From Bdellovibrio bacteriovorus HD100 (lineage in GTDB: Bacteria > Bdellovibrionota > Bdellovibrionia > Bdellovibrionales > Bdellovibrionaceae): a stretch of 64,000 bases of DNA. The stretch lies in the NCBI RefSeq assembly GCF_000196175.1, contig NC_005363.1, positions 1,364,001-1,428,000 on the forward strand, given 5' to 3'. Every line of letters begins with the position of its first letter. Position 1 is the stretch's first letter. Made by a program: the position numbers and the translations under genes. Under the pieces are notes generated by a model. It worked only from the letters and a program-made list of their open reading frames with translations, did not search any database and had not been told where the DNA came from. Positions 1-9,086 of this stretch are shown here, piece by piece.

Positions 1-968
1 ATGGCCGGGACCGTATTGAGGTCAAACTTCACATAGTACAGACTGTTATTGGAAACCTTGGGATTGAATCTTACCGTGTAGTCGGTTTTGGGAGCGTCGG
101 TGAAGGCGTCTTTCTTCCATGCCTCGCGCAGTTCGTTGAAAGTCTCATAGTAGAAGCTCTGGAACTCAACGCCGGTCAGTTCCCTGAACGCGGATTCCAG
201 ACGGAACGGGTGGGGACCGCGGGTGATTTTGTCGGTCAGTTTTTCCCAGAAATCATCACCATATTTTTGATACGCGCGGGAAATCAGCACGTAACCGTAA
301 ACATACTGATTCACCAAAGCGTCACGATAGGTCCCATTCACAAATTGATCGTAAGTCGGGGTTTCGCCCCCCAGCAAAATACCTTTAAGACGCGTCAGGA
401 AACGCGGGGACCGGCCCCGGCCACCATCCGTGTATTTTGTTTCGGCATAGACGGCATCACCTTCCGCCATCCATGGTTTTTTAGAGATCACATCGGCCAG
501 ATTCAGCCCCAGATCCCCGAAGAGGTAATCGAAATAGCGAACCGTGTTTTTATTGAAGTCATCCATCTGCTGTACGTGACGGTATTCGTGGATGGAAAGA
601 ATCTGCAGCCATTCCAGAGATCCCACCATGGGGCTGTAGGCACCGGCATTGAACCACTCTGTGCGGCGGGGAGCGCGAGCTACAAAACCATTGGGAAGAG
701 CCACCTCATTGCGGATAATAAGGGTGATTTTCTTCGGTTTGCTGATTCCATAGCTCAGGCCCACAACGGCGGCGTTGTGTTTGATGAGATTCGCCACATA
801 CACCGCTTTGGGACGGAAGGCTTCAGGATAGATGACTTTAACGTATTCGTTTTCAATCGTCTTCCACTGACGGGGCGGGCTTTGTGAGTTGTCGATTACT
901 TCGGATTGAGACATGGCTATGGTCGGCGCCAAAAGGCCGGCCATTAAGGACAAAAGTAGTTTCTTCAT
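1..968 (-). CDS. Secreted gluzincin-type zinc metallopeptidase, partial at window edge
   Basis: The gene reads on the minus strand from an ATG at 966-968 and runs off the left edge, so the C-terminus is missing. The product begins with a clear signal peptide (MKKLLLSLMAGLLAPTIAMS). About 115 residues in is HEYRH (near 570-585), an HExxH zinc motif. About 25-30 residues later comes KPWMAEGDAVYAE, matching the WxAEG segment whose Glu is the third zinc ligand in gluzincin peptidases such as the peptidase-MA group. In related proteins this N-terminal domain is often followed by a WD40/TolB-like propeller; whether that holds here cannot be seen. Likely periplasmic or secreted. A 70-bp gap separates it from the downstream end of the giant lipoprotein gene, which is transcribed the same way. 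Substrate unknown. Confidence 0.8.
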   Translation of the reverse strand, partial: MKKLLLSLMAGLLAPTIAMSQSEVIDNSQSPPRQWKTIENEYVKVIYPEAFRPKAVYVANLIKHNAAVVGLSYGISKPKKITLIIRNEVALPNGFVARAPRRTEWFNAGAYSPMVGSLEWLQILSIHEYRHVQQMDDFNKNTVRYFDYLFGDLGLNLADVISKKPWMAEGDAVYAETKYTDGGRGRSPRFLTRLKGILLGGETPTYDQFVNGTYRDALVNQYVYGYVLISRAYQKYGDDFWEKLTDKITRGPHPFRLESAFRELTGVEFQSFYYETFNELREAWKKDAFTDAPKTDYTVRFNPKVSNNSLYYVKFDLNTVPA

Positions 969-1039
969 GAGGATCCTCTGTTTAGTAAACCCCTAAAATT
1001 TAGGAGAAACGCAGAGGGTTAATCAAGCAGTGATTTGGT

Positions 1040-4000
1040 TTAGTTAGGGAAAGGCCCCATGGAAACCGGCGCCAGACGGAACGGCTTTCTGTTTGTTCCC
1101 AGCTCGCTGTTCGTGTCGATACCCGAACAGTACCAGTTTGTGCCAATTTTACCGCAAATACCATAAGCGCCACGAACTTCCAGATCAGTCACAGTGCCGA
1201 TGGCGTTAAGAGTCGTCAAAGCCGTCGGAGAAAAATGGTATTCATTCGTCTGATAGTCATTCAAGCCGTGTTGGTCATAGCGATTAAAGCCCCAGCAATA
1301 GGCGGCGCCGTTGTTGATCGCGCAGTGGTTGGTGTAACCGCTGATCAGTCGGGTCACGTTGGTGAAGCTTCCAATATCAACAGGTGTCTTTTGGTTGGTG
1401 TTGGTTCCATTTCCTGTTATTTGCCCCCAACACTTGATGGACGTTGTTCCGATGCGGGCACAAGTTCCATAACTGGAAGCCTGCAATTCATCGACATTCG
1501 TCAGACCCGGCACCTGATGCAGACTGATTCGGTCAGTGGTGTCCCCCTGGCCCAACTGACCGTGGGCATTGTAGCCGGTGCACCAGACGGTTTTGTCTGT
1601 TTTCAACACGCAAGCATGATGGCGGCCCAAAGTGACGGACACGTTATTGGAACCAGCAGCGGTGATTTCGACGGGCGCATAATAGAAATCAACAGCAAGG
1701 TCCAAGTAAGGGATGATATCAACCTGACCCCAACAGTAAAGTTTGCCTGCCTTAATGGCGCACACAGTGCTGCCAAAACTCATTGCCAAGTCCGTAGCTC
1801 CTGAAGACAGTCCCGCCGGAATATTCGGATTTCCCGACGTGCTTCCTGAAGCGCGAATAAAGTTGCGACCCCAGCATTGAACACCGCCTGACACAACGGC
1901 ACATGTGCCGGTGCTGGAACTGACAAGCTTGGTGGCTCCAGAGGTCAAATTTTTCACCTGGGTCGGAGCCTGATAAATACGATCTGTCAGCAGATTTCCG
2001 GTTTTGCTATAGTAGCTGTCACCCAGACATTTCACCGCCCCGCTGAAGATGCCGCAAGCATGCTCAGTGAAGATGGAAATGGAGCTGGCACCGCTGAATT
2101 TCGGGCTGAGAACGTGGGCATTGGACTGCAGAGGTTGCTGATCGCCGTGCTGGCCGAATCCAGAGAATCCTGTGCAATAAACCTGGCCACTGCGCACGAA
2201 ACAGGTGTGAGCCCCTGTAGAGCCCGCAACGGCAGTGACACCGCCAGAGCCTCCAACAACGGGAGTCAAAGGAATCACCGAGGTTCCTGTCGGCTGATTG
2301 ATGCCGGCTTCGCCAAAATAGTTTCTGCCTTTACAATGCAAATCGCCGGATAAAGCTGCGCAGAACTGGATACCAAAGTAAATATCTGTGGCTCCGGCAA
2401 GTTCCGCCATCAAAAGCGGCGAGGTGACGTCCGCAGTGGTATTGCTTAAAAGCTGGTTGTCGGAATTGTTACCCCAGCAATAGACCTGATTGGAATTGTT
2501 TTTCGCACAGGTGCCATAGTATCCCGTCCAAACATCAGTGACAGTTCCCAGGCCGTTGATCGCCGTCGGCGTGCCCACCAGAGTGGTGCTGCCAACACCC
2601 ACTTCGCCGTTGGAGTTTTGCCCCCAGCAGTACAATCCTCCGGATTTAATGGCACAAGCATGGAACTGGCCACTTGAGATTTTTGTCACGCCCGAATTCA
2701 AGCTTGGAATTGCGACGGGTGCTGTTGTCGGGGAGGCGGTTGCTGGATCCCCGAGAATGCCACCTTCTTTGATACCCCAGCAATAAACGGCCCCGTTTTG
2801 AATGGCGCAAGAGTTACCCCAGCCAATGCTGACTTGGGTGACACCCGAATTCATTCCGGTTACAAGTGTTGGTGTCAAACGAGTGCTTATCGAGCTGGTT
2901 CCGGTAAAACCACCCCCCGGATAAGTACCATGACTTCCCTGACCCCAACAGTAAAGCGCCCCGGTGTTTAACACAGCACAGACGTTATTATAGAGAGAAG
3001 CTATCCCCATGGCCGGGGCGGCCAACGGAACCAGCAGTGGTGAAGAACTAGGATAGTAGTGTCCTTGTCCCAGGGGCGCGGCCCCATTGTGGCCCCAACA
3101 ATAGACGTTACCGTTACTGGTCAGGGCGCAGGTGTGGTTGTCACCGGCAACAACATCCACGGCATCCTTTCCGGCCGGGCTGTCATTGTCGTTGATAAAG
3201 ATATCGGCGTTGGAAATATAAGATGTACCGCCGGTGATACCGGTGATTTTGATTGGAATGCGTTTGTAAAGTTCGTCAGCCGCGTTGTTGATTGTTGTCA
3301 GACTGCCAAATGTGACCGAAGTTGCCCCCGACGCAACAGAAGCAGTGCCCGAAGTGGTTGGCATCGTATAGTCCGTGCCAACTGTGGCACAGTCAGTGCC
3401 GGTGCAGGTGTCGCGCGTCCAGTTGATGGAGACAGATCCTTTGTCTGTTGGATGCGACAGTGTCGCCATCAGGCTGGTGGAAGAACCTTCAACAACGTAA
3501 ACGTCCTGAATCGTGACCAGCGGTGGAGCTTCGTCATCCGTGATAGTCACGGTGTGAACGGTGTTAGCCCCCAAAGAACCACCCACCGGGCCGCTCAGGG
3601 TGATTTTGAATGTTTCGTCATATTCTTCAGTGCTGTTATCAAGAATCGGAATTGAAATATTCACGGAAGTGCTGCCAGCCGCAATTGTTGCCGTGCCGTT
3701 GGTGGCGGTATAGTCAGATCCCATCGTTGCAGAAGGTGCGGAACCATTGGAATATGTATAGCTGACACTGACGGCGATATCGACGGCGGACGGGATGCTG
3801 ACGGCCACGGTAAGCGTCGGATCGTTGTATTCAGAAACACTGGATGTCGTAGCGCTAAACTGAATAGCCGGAGAATTTTTAGTCCAGGTCACAGCGGTTG
3901 CAGTCGCATAGGTCTGCCAGTTTCCAGCGGTGTCTTTGCCGACCACGCACACTTTGATGCTTCCATTAGCCAGTGCGGAAATGTTGTCAGTGATATTTGT

Positions 4001-7000
4001 TGAGCTGGATATTTCAGAGGCCGAGTATCCGGTTGCCACAGTACAGTCCGTGGAACCAGCGACACCCAATTTGTATTTGTAGGCGACAACATCACTGCCG
4101 TTGACATCAATATTCAGTGCATACTTTGCACTGGACCCCGTGGGCTGGCCGGACAGGGTTGCGGTCGGTGGAGTGTTATCGAAGGTAATCGATGCTGAAC
4201 TAGCCATTGCACTGACGTTGCCGGCAGCATCTTTCACCCAGGCATAAAGTGTTTTGGCTTCATTCACAGTCGTTACCGTGAATGTGGCTGGTAGTGAAGC
4301 TCCGGCTGTCCACGTGCACGATGCCACGGCCGTGTTGTTTTCCATAATACAATAAGTAGCCGGGCTGCCACTGACGGCCGAAGTGATATTAAATGTTGTG
4401 CTGTTCGTCGGGGTCGTGTTTGTCACCGTGAAGGTGGTGATGCTTGGGGCGGTCGTGTCGATCACGATATTTTTGTTCGTGCCCAAAGAGCCCGCGGCCC
4501 CCGTTGCCGGCAAGGTCAGAGTCGCATTGTTGGCCGCGGCATCGCGAATGGTGGCAGAAGCCACTGTCAGGGACGTGGTGGCGGCATAATTCAGGTCTGC
4601 CGCGGTGTCCGTGGCTTGAACTGTATAGTTAAAGACAAGGGTGTTCGTCCCGGTGCCCGAAGCGTAAGATGCAGAACGGGCAGGGGTCGTGTTCAGGGCA
4701 ATCAACGGAGTTCCAGTGACAGTCACGTTTTCAGAGAACGTGATGCGCACATCAATAACATCACCGACAGTATATGCTCCATTGGCCTTGTTGGATGTAA
4801 CAGTGGTGACAGTGGGAACCGTGGTGTCAATAACAATCGCGCTGGAACAAACCGAAGTGATCGAGTTCCCGGCAGCATCCAAAGAAATGACCTGATAAGT
4901 GTAAGTCGTGCCGTTCACGCCTGTGAAGTTTGATGTGGTCGCAGAACTGGTCGCAGCGTTTTCTGTTCCGGTGTACGTGTCACAAGAAGCCCCTGTATAG
5001 AAACGGACTTTTTGTGAAGCCAGATCCGTGCTGGTGGATTTGCTCCAAGAAGCCACAAGGCTGGTGGTATTCGTCGGGGACGTCTGCTGCCAGGCCAGGG
5101 ACGTTGCATTCGCCGGAGCCGTAATATCATAGGTCACCGTAGAATCCGTCGTGGTCGAAGCGTTGTTGGTATTGCCGGCCGGATCGCTGACTTTCCCCGC
5201 TGTGATGGACGGAATCAAAGTTCCGGCTGTTGTGATGGCGGTGGCCTGCAGGGTCCATGTGATATTGTCAGAAGTCGAAAGATTCCACGTGATACCGGAA
5301 GCCGTTCCACCTTGGGTGATGTCAGCCGCGGTAAAGGTGCTGGCATTGACAGCCTCGGTGAAGACCACCGTGAATTCCACTGGCAGGGTGTTGGTTGGAT
5401 CGGTCTGACCGGCTTTTTGATTGATGGTCAAAGACGGCTTGGTCGTCTCGTAAGTGATTTGATTGTCAGTGCTGGTGCTGGCGGTGTTGTTATTGCCAGC
5501 CGCATCCGTCACTTTATTGGCGGTGATGGATGGGATCAGGGTGCCGGCCCCCGTGATGGCCGTGGCCTTCAGGGACCAAGTGATATTATCAGACGTCGTC
5601 AGACTCCAGGTGATGCCAGAAGCGGTTCCGGATTGCGTAATGTCTGCGACTGCGAAGTTGGCAATGGCTTCGCTGGCCACGATGGTGAATTCCACCGGGA
5701 CGGCGTTGGTCGGATCAGCCTGACCGGCTTTTTGATTGATGGTCAAAGTCGGGGCTGCCAAATCCTGTGTCCACGTCGCCGTGGTCGCCGAGGTCAGGGC
5801 TTGTTCGACACTGGCCGAGTTTTTACCGATCACGCAGACCTTGATATCGGTGTTACCCAAACCATTGACAGAGTCAGTGATATTGGTGGCAATCGCGATA
5901 TCGCCGGAATAATCCGTCGCCACCGCACAGTTTGTGGATGCGGCAGGGCCTACTTTATAGCGATAGGTCTGAACGTCAGCCCCGGCCACGTCAATATTCA
6001 GTGTTGTCTGGTTGGTTTTTCCCGTAGGTTGACCCGTAATGGTGGCAATAACCGCGGATGTGTTCACATTGAACACAAAGTCGTTGTTGGTGGCGGCTGT
6101 GGAATTCCCGACAGCATCGCGGGCAGAAATGCGTGCAGTGTACTGAGTGCCATTGGAAAGGGTGCACCCGGTGAAGGTGTGGGATGTCGTGGCTACGGTC
6201 TGTTGGGCACAAACAGAAGCGGAAGCATCACTGCTGCGGATTTCAACCAGATACTGGGTGCTGCCAGCAGCGGCGGCCCAGTGAACGGTTCCCGTAGATC
6301 CATTGGTCAGCCATTCATCTTGTGTTGAATCGGTGCCGCCAGTCACACCAGCGATTACAAAGGCATCAGGCGCTTGAGTATCAATGACGATATTTTTATT
6401 GGCAGCAAGTGAACCAGCTGCACCCGGAGCTGGCAAAGTCAGAATCATGTCATTGCCAAAGCTGTCTTTGAGTGTAGCGCCAGCCAACGTCAAGGCATTG
6501 ACAGACTCGTAATCAAGATCAGCAGAGTTGTCACCCGCTTGAACAGTGTATTGGAACACCAAAGTGTTCGTGCCAGTACCGCTGATATACGTCGCCACGC
6601 GATCCGTGGAGCCGGTTTCAATCAAAAGCTCTGGCGTGCCGCCAGCTACAGTCACGTTTTCAGTGAACTGCACAGACACTGGCACTACCTGAGCGGCCTT
6701 ATAGGAACCGTTCGCCAACGAAGATGTCACAGAAACAACAGTGCCTGGAAGATCCAGCGTGTACTGAACTGTGCCCGCTGCAGAAAGGGCGTTGCCGGCC
6801 AAATCAGTCAGTGTTGTTTTTGCCGTCAGGGTGCAGACCTCGGCATTGGCAGGCAATGTCGTCACAGTCAAATTCACCACGGCCGAAGTCGCACTTGCTG
6901 CTGACACACCGGCGATAGAAACATTCGCCCCTGCAGAGCAGCTGATACCCCAGTTCGTGGCATTCTCAACCGCCGATTGCAGCATGGCTTCGCTGAAAGT

Positions 7001-8770
7001 TACCGTCACGGAAGCTGGAAGGCTGGAACGAACACTTGTCACGGGATTAAATGACGCCACTGTCGGCGCCGTGCGATCCATGGTCAGAGCGGTCGAGCAG
7101 GCAGAAACGGACACGTTCCCGGAAGTGTCGATGACTGTGAGGTTGTACGTGTAAGTTTCGCCATCCGCTCCGGCAAAATTGCGAGTGGTGGCAGAAGTTG
7201 AAAGGGAAATAGCTGTGCCTTCCAAAAGCAGGCAGGACGCGTCTTTATAGTACTGGATTTTTTGTTCGGCGATGTCGGTGGAATCAGACAAAGTCCAGAT
7301 TGCCGCAGCCGGAGTCACTTTTGTAGGCGACGTTTGAATCCAGCTTAAAGACGTTGGCAAGGACGGTGCGCTGGTGTCATAGGTCACTTGATTGTCAGAG
7401 CTTGTAGAAACAGTATTCAGATTCCCGGCAAGGTCCGAGAACTTGTCAGCGTTGATAATAGGCTGGATCACGCCGTTGTTATCCACACCTGAAACCGTCA
7501 GTTCATAGTGAGTGCTGTCGATTTTAGTCAGTGTGTGTGTGTTAACCAGGGCAGATCCGGTGAAGCTGACATCGGCATCCGTTAAAGAGCTTTCAGCAAG
7601 GGCTTCGCTGAACACCAGGCTAAAGCGCATGGGCAGGGTGTTGGTTGGATCTGTTTGTCCGGCTTTTTGGCTGATGACCACAGACGGGCGAATCGTGTCG
7701 TAGTTCCAGTTGTAAGTTGTTGCCGCTGTAAACGGCTGCCAGAAGTTGTTGGAATCCTTACCCACCACGCAGATTTTCAGATTCTGATTGGCTAAAGCGG
7801 CAAGATCGTCGGTGATTTTCGCACCAACAGCAGCTTCAGTGGAATAGCCCGAAGAAACCGCACAGTCTGTGGAACCTTGCGGGCCCACTTTGTAGCGGTA
7901 ATGAGTCACATTCGTGCCTGAAACAGTGATGTCCAGGTCTTCCACGTTGCTAGGATTGGCCGGGCGACCACCCAGAACAGCCGCAACTTCCACGCCCAGG
8001 CCCGAAATCCCCAAAGAACCGTTATCCGCGATATCGGGATTGGTGTAATTCCAAGTCAGAGTTTGGGAATGAGTGTTCACCTCTGTCGGGCTGTACGTGA
8101 TGACAACCGAGCATGAAGTATGACCATTCAAAGTGCTGGAACAAGTCCCGCCGTTTCCAGGGAAGGATCCACCCTTAAAGGAAAAAGGAGCAGACAAAGT
8201 GCCAAGAGTCAGACCTTGCGCGGGAGCGTCTCCGGTGTTTTGGAAGGTCACGGATCTTTCGATCACCGTGTCTTTCATCTGCGGACCGAAATCCAATGTC
8301 GCAGCGGCAGTCACTTTGGCACGGGTTGTTTTGTCTTTCACAACAAAGGAAATAACGTTGTTATCCAAGCCTTCAAAGCGCTCGCCAGTGAAACGAAGTT
8401 CGAAAGTTTCATCGCTTTCGATCACGGCGTCGCGGGTGGCTTTGATGATAAAGCTGACAGAAGTGATGCCCGGCTGAACCAGCAGGGTGCCATTGGAGGC
8501 TTCAAAGTCGCCGTCTTCATCGTTCAACGTCCAGCCCAGGTCTTCTGGCTTTAGTGTCACGCCCGGCACACTTGGAGTTTCAACTCCCAGTGTGATCTGA
8601 TGTCCGATGCCTTCTTCCAGAATGACAGTCTTGCCGGATTCCACGGTGATTTTGCGAAGGATCTGATTTTCACTGAGCAGAGGAGACAATGAGGCGTCCA
8701 TGCAGCTTGTAAGCATGAGCGCAAGAAGGGCAGTTGAGATGTGTTTTAGGTACGTACCGGCTTTGAACAT
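1040..8770 (-). CDS. Giant RCC1/Ig-like/Calx-beta surface lipoprotein
   Basis: A 2,576-residue lipoprotein with an N-terminal signal and lipobox (ALMLTSC, Cys about residue 23). In order it shows: a Calx-beta-like segment (about 50-150); a choice-of-anchor/ASPM-like segment (about 155-260); many bacterial Ig-like modules with signatures such as DTxAP, AGNxN and NQKAGQxDPTN (about 270-1700); further Calx-beta modules (about 1700-1930, e.g. TITDDEAPP and ATVGTDYTMP); and a C-terminal RCC1 array (about 1950-2576) of a dozen or so repeats with the motif CALxxNGxVYCWGxN. RCC1 repeats form seven-bladed propellers, and this one has many cysteines. The architecture suggests an exported, probably surface-exposed adhesin or binding protein; the ligand is unknown. 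No strong Shine-Dalgarno is visible before the ATG, but the signal peptide fixes the start region. Confidence 0.8.
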   Translation of the reverse strand: MFKAGTYLKHISTALLALMLTSCMDASLSPLLSENQILRKITVESGKTVILEEGIGHQITLGVETPSVPGVTLKPEDLGWTLNDEDGDFEASNGTLLVQPGITSVSFIIKATRDAVIESDETFELRFTGERFEGLDNNVISFVVKDKTTRAKVTAAATLDFGPQMKDTVIERSVTFQNTGDAPAQGLTLGTLSAPFSFKGGSFPGNGGTCSSTLNGHTSCSVVITYSPTEVNTHSQTLTWNYTNPDIADNGSLGISGLGVEVAAVLGGRPANPSNVEDLDITVSGTNVTHYRYKVGPQGSTDCAVSSGYSTEAAVGAKITDDLAALANQNLKICVVGKDSNNFWQPFTAATTYNWNYDTIRPSVVISQKAGQTDPTNTLPMRFSLVFSEALAESSLTDADVSFTGSALVNTHTLTKIDSTHYELTVSGVDNNGVIQPIINADKFSDLAGNLNTVSTSSDNQVTYDTSAPSLPTSLSWIQTSPTKVTPAAAIWTLSDSTDIAEQKIQYYKDASCLLLEGTAISLSTSATTRNFAGADGETYTYNLTVIDTSGNVSVSACSTALTMDRTAPTVASFNPVTSVRSSLPASVTVTFSEAMLQSAVENATNWGISCSAGANVSIAGVSAASATSAVVNLTVTTLPANAEVCTLTAKTTLTDLAGNALSAAGTVQYTLDLPGTVVSVTSSLANGSYKAAQVVPVSVQFTENVTVAGGTPELLIETGSTDRVATYISGTGTNTLVFQYTVQAGDNSADLDYESVNALTLAGATLKDSFGNDMILTLPAPGAAGSLAANKNIVIDTQAPDAFVIAGVTGGTDSTQDEWLTNGSTGTVHWAAAAGSTQYLVEIRSSDASASVCAQQTVATTSHTFTGCTLSNGTQYTARISARDAVGNSTAATNNDFVFNVNTSAVIATITGQPTGKTNQTTLNIDVAGADVQTYRYKVGPAASTNCAVATDYSGDIAIATNITDSVNGLGNTDIKVCVIGKNSASVEQALTSATTATWTQDLAAPTLTINQKAGQADPTNAVPVEFTIVASEAIANFAVADITQSGTASGITWSLTTSDNITWSLKATAITGAGTLIPSITANKVTDAAGNNNTASTSTDNQITYETTKPSLTINQKAGQTDPTNTLPVEFTVVFTEAVNASTFTAADITQGGTASGITWNLSTSDNITWTLQATAITTAGTLIPSITAGKVSDPAGNTNNASTTTDSTVTYDITAPANATSLAWQQTSPTNTTSLVASWSKSTSTDLASQKVRFYTGASCDTYTGTENAATSSATTSNFTGVNGTTYTYQVISLDAAGNSITSVCSSAIVIDTTVPTVTTVTSNKANGAYTVGDVIDVRITFSENVTVTGTPLIALNTTPARSASYASGTGTNTLVFNYTVQATDTAADLNYAATTSLTVASATIRDAAANNATLTLPATGAAGSLGTNKNIVIDTTAPSITTFTVTNTTPTNSTTFNITSAVSGSPATYCIMENNTAVASCTWTAGASLPATFTVTTVNEAKTLYAWVKDAAGNVSAMASSASITFDNTPPTATLSGQPTGSSAKYALNIDVNGSDVVAYKYKLGVAGSTDCTVATGYSASEISSSTNITDNISALANGSIKVCVVGKDTAGNWQTYATATAVTWTKNSPAIQFSATTSSVSEYNDPTLTVAVSIPSAVDIAVSVSYTYSNGSAPSATMGSDYTATNGTATIAAGSTSVNISIPILDNSTEEYDETFKITLSGPVGGSLGANTVHTVTITDDEAPPLVTIQDVYVVEGSSTSLMATLSHPTDKGSVSINWTRDTCTGTDCATVGTDYTMPTTSGTASVASGATSVTFGSLTTINNAADELYKRIPIKITGITGGTSYISNADIFINDNDSPAGKDAVDVVAGDNHTCALTSNGNVYCWGHNGAAPLGQGHYYPSSSPLLVPLAAPAMGIASLYNNVCAVLNTGALYCWGQGSHGTYPGGGFTGTSSISTRLTPTLVTGMNSGVTQVSIGWGNSCAIQNGAVYCWGIKEGGILGDPATASPTTAPVAIPSLNSGVTKISSGQFHACAIKSGGLYCWGQNSNGEVGVGSTTLVGTPTAINGLGTVTDVWTGYYGTCAKNNSNQVYCWGNNSDNQLLSNTTADVTSPLLMAELAGATDIYFGIQFCAALSGDLHCKGRNYFGEAGINQPTGTSVIPLTPVVGGSGGVTAVAGSTGAHTCFVRSGQVYCTGFSGFGQHGDQQPLQSNAHVLSPKFSGASSISIFTEHACGIFSGAVKCLGDSYYSKTGNLLTDRIYQAPTQVKNLTSGATKLVSSSTGTCAVVSGGVQCWGRNFIRASGSTSGNPNIPAGLSSGATDLAMSFGSTVCAIKAGKLYCWGQVDIIPYLDLAVDFYYAPVEITAAGSNNVSVTLGRHHACVLKTDKTVWCTGYNAHGQLGQGDTTDRISLHQVPGLTNVDELQASSYGTCARIGTTSIKCWGQITGNGTNTNQKTPVDIGSFTNVTRLISGYTNHCAINNGAAYCWGFNRYDQHGLNDYQTNEYHFSPTALTTLNAIGTVTDLEVRGAYGICGKIGTNWYCSGIDTNSELGTNRKPFRLAPVSMGPFPN
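5120..5755 (-). repeat. Tandem near-identical Ig-like modules inside the giant lipoprotein gene
   Basis: Two adjacent coding modules of about 318 bp each start with TINQKAGQxDPTN and continue with xxPVEFTxV, ADITQxGTASGITW, TSDNITWxLxATAIT and GTLIPSITAxKV. They differ at few positions, so this looks like a recent internal duplication. A more diverged relative of the module starts near 7690. Confidence 0.75.
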
Positions 8771-8862
8771 CTTAAGGTACTTTTCGGCTGTTCCGGCAGT
8801 GTTGTTGAGCTTTTTTGACAGAAAATAGTCCAGTGTTTTCTGAGGTTTAGTTCTTTTAAGAT

Positions 8863-9045
8863 ATGAAACATTTCTTTATTTGGTATTCGAGGTGACCTTG
8901 GATTTTCTCACGCAGCTGCCCGGATCCGCTGCCTTCGTGGCGGGATGGACAGCTTAAGAAGTCGATCATCGACTTTGTTTCCGAAGTGACGCTGACCCAT
9001 CGGGATTCCTATAGTGAATTCAATGCCTTATGCGTATCTAGTTGA
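8863..9045 (+). pseudogene. Remnant of a secreted HAD-family hydrolase (N-terminal fragment)
   Basis: Reading from ATG 8863, the frame meets a TGA at 8893 and then stays open to a TGA at 9043-9045. It encodes PDPLPSWRDGQLKKSIIDF followed by VSEVT (from about 8920). This closely resembles the conserved N-terminus of periplasmic haloacid-dehalogenase-like phosphatases (family pattern DPLPSWNDG..K..I..FV..VT), which normally continues into the catalytic FDNDGTLW motif. That catalytic part is absent: the similarity stops and the MarR operator begins. A neighbouring frame still reads GFSHAA just before, as a signal-peptide end would, so frameshifts are likely. The call rests on recognising the motif by eye. 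Confidence 0.55.
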
Positions 9046-9052
9046 GAAGGTT

Positions 9053-9084
9053 GACTAATTACGTAACTAGTTACATAATTAGTC
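9053..9084. promoter_or_regulatory. 32-bp palindromic operator upstream of the MarR-GNAT gene
   Basis: GACTAATTA (9053-9061) and TAATTAGTC (9076-9084) are perfect inverted repeats around the palindrome GTAACTAGTTAC (9063-9074). Only one base pair of the 32-bp symmetry is broken (C9062/A9075). It ends 2 bp before the ATG at 9087. A long AT-rich palindrome directly before a MarR gene is the usual form of an autoregulatory operator, here possibly two overlapping half-site pairs. Confidence 0.7.
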
Positions 9085-9086
9085 TT

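Noticed and set aside
1040..3100. Regularly spaced similar segments that might suggest a CRISPR array
   Set aside because: The period is long (about 150 bp), the repeats are diverged and they translate to RCC1 blades. No short identical repeats with unique spacers occur anywhere in the window.
9042..9086. TTG start for the MarR-GNAT protein
   Set aside because: It would place the operator palindrome in the coding region and adds residues (RRLTNYVTSYIISL) outside the family pattern.
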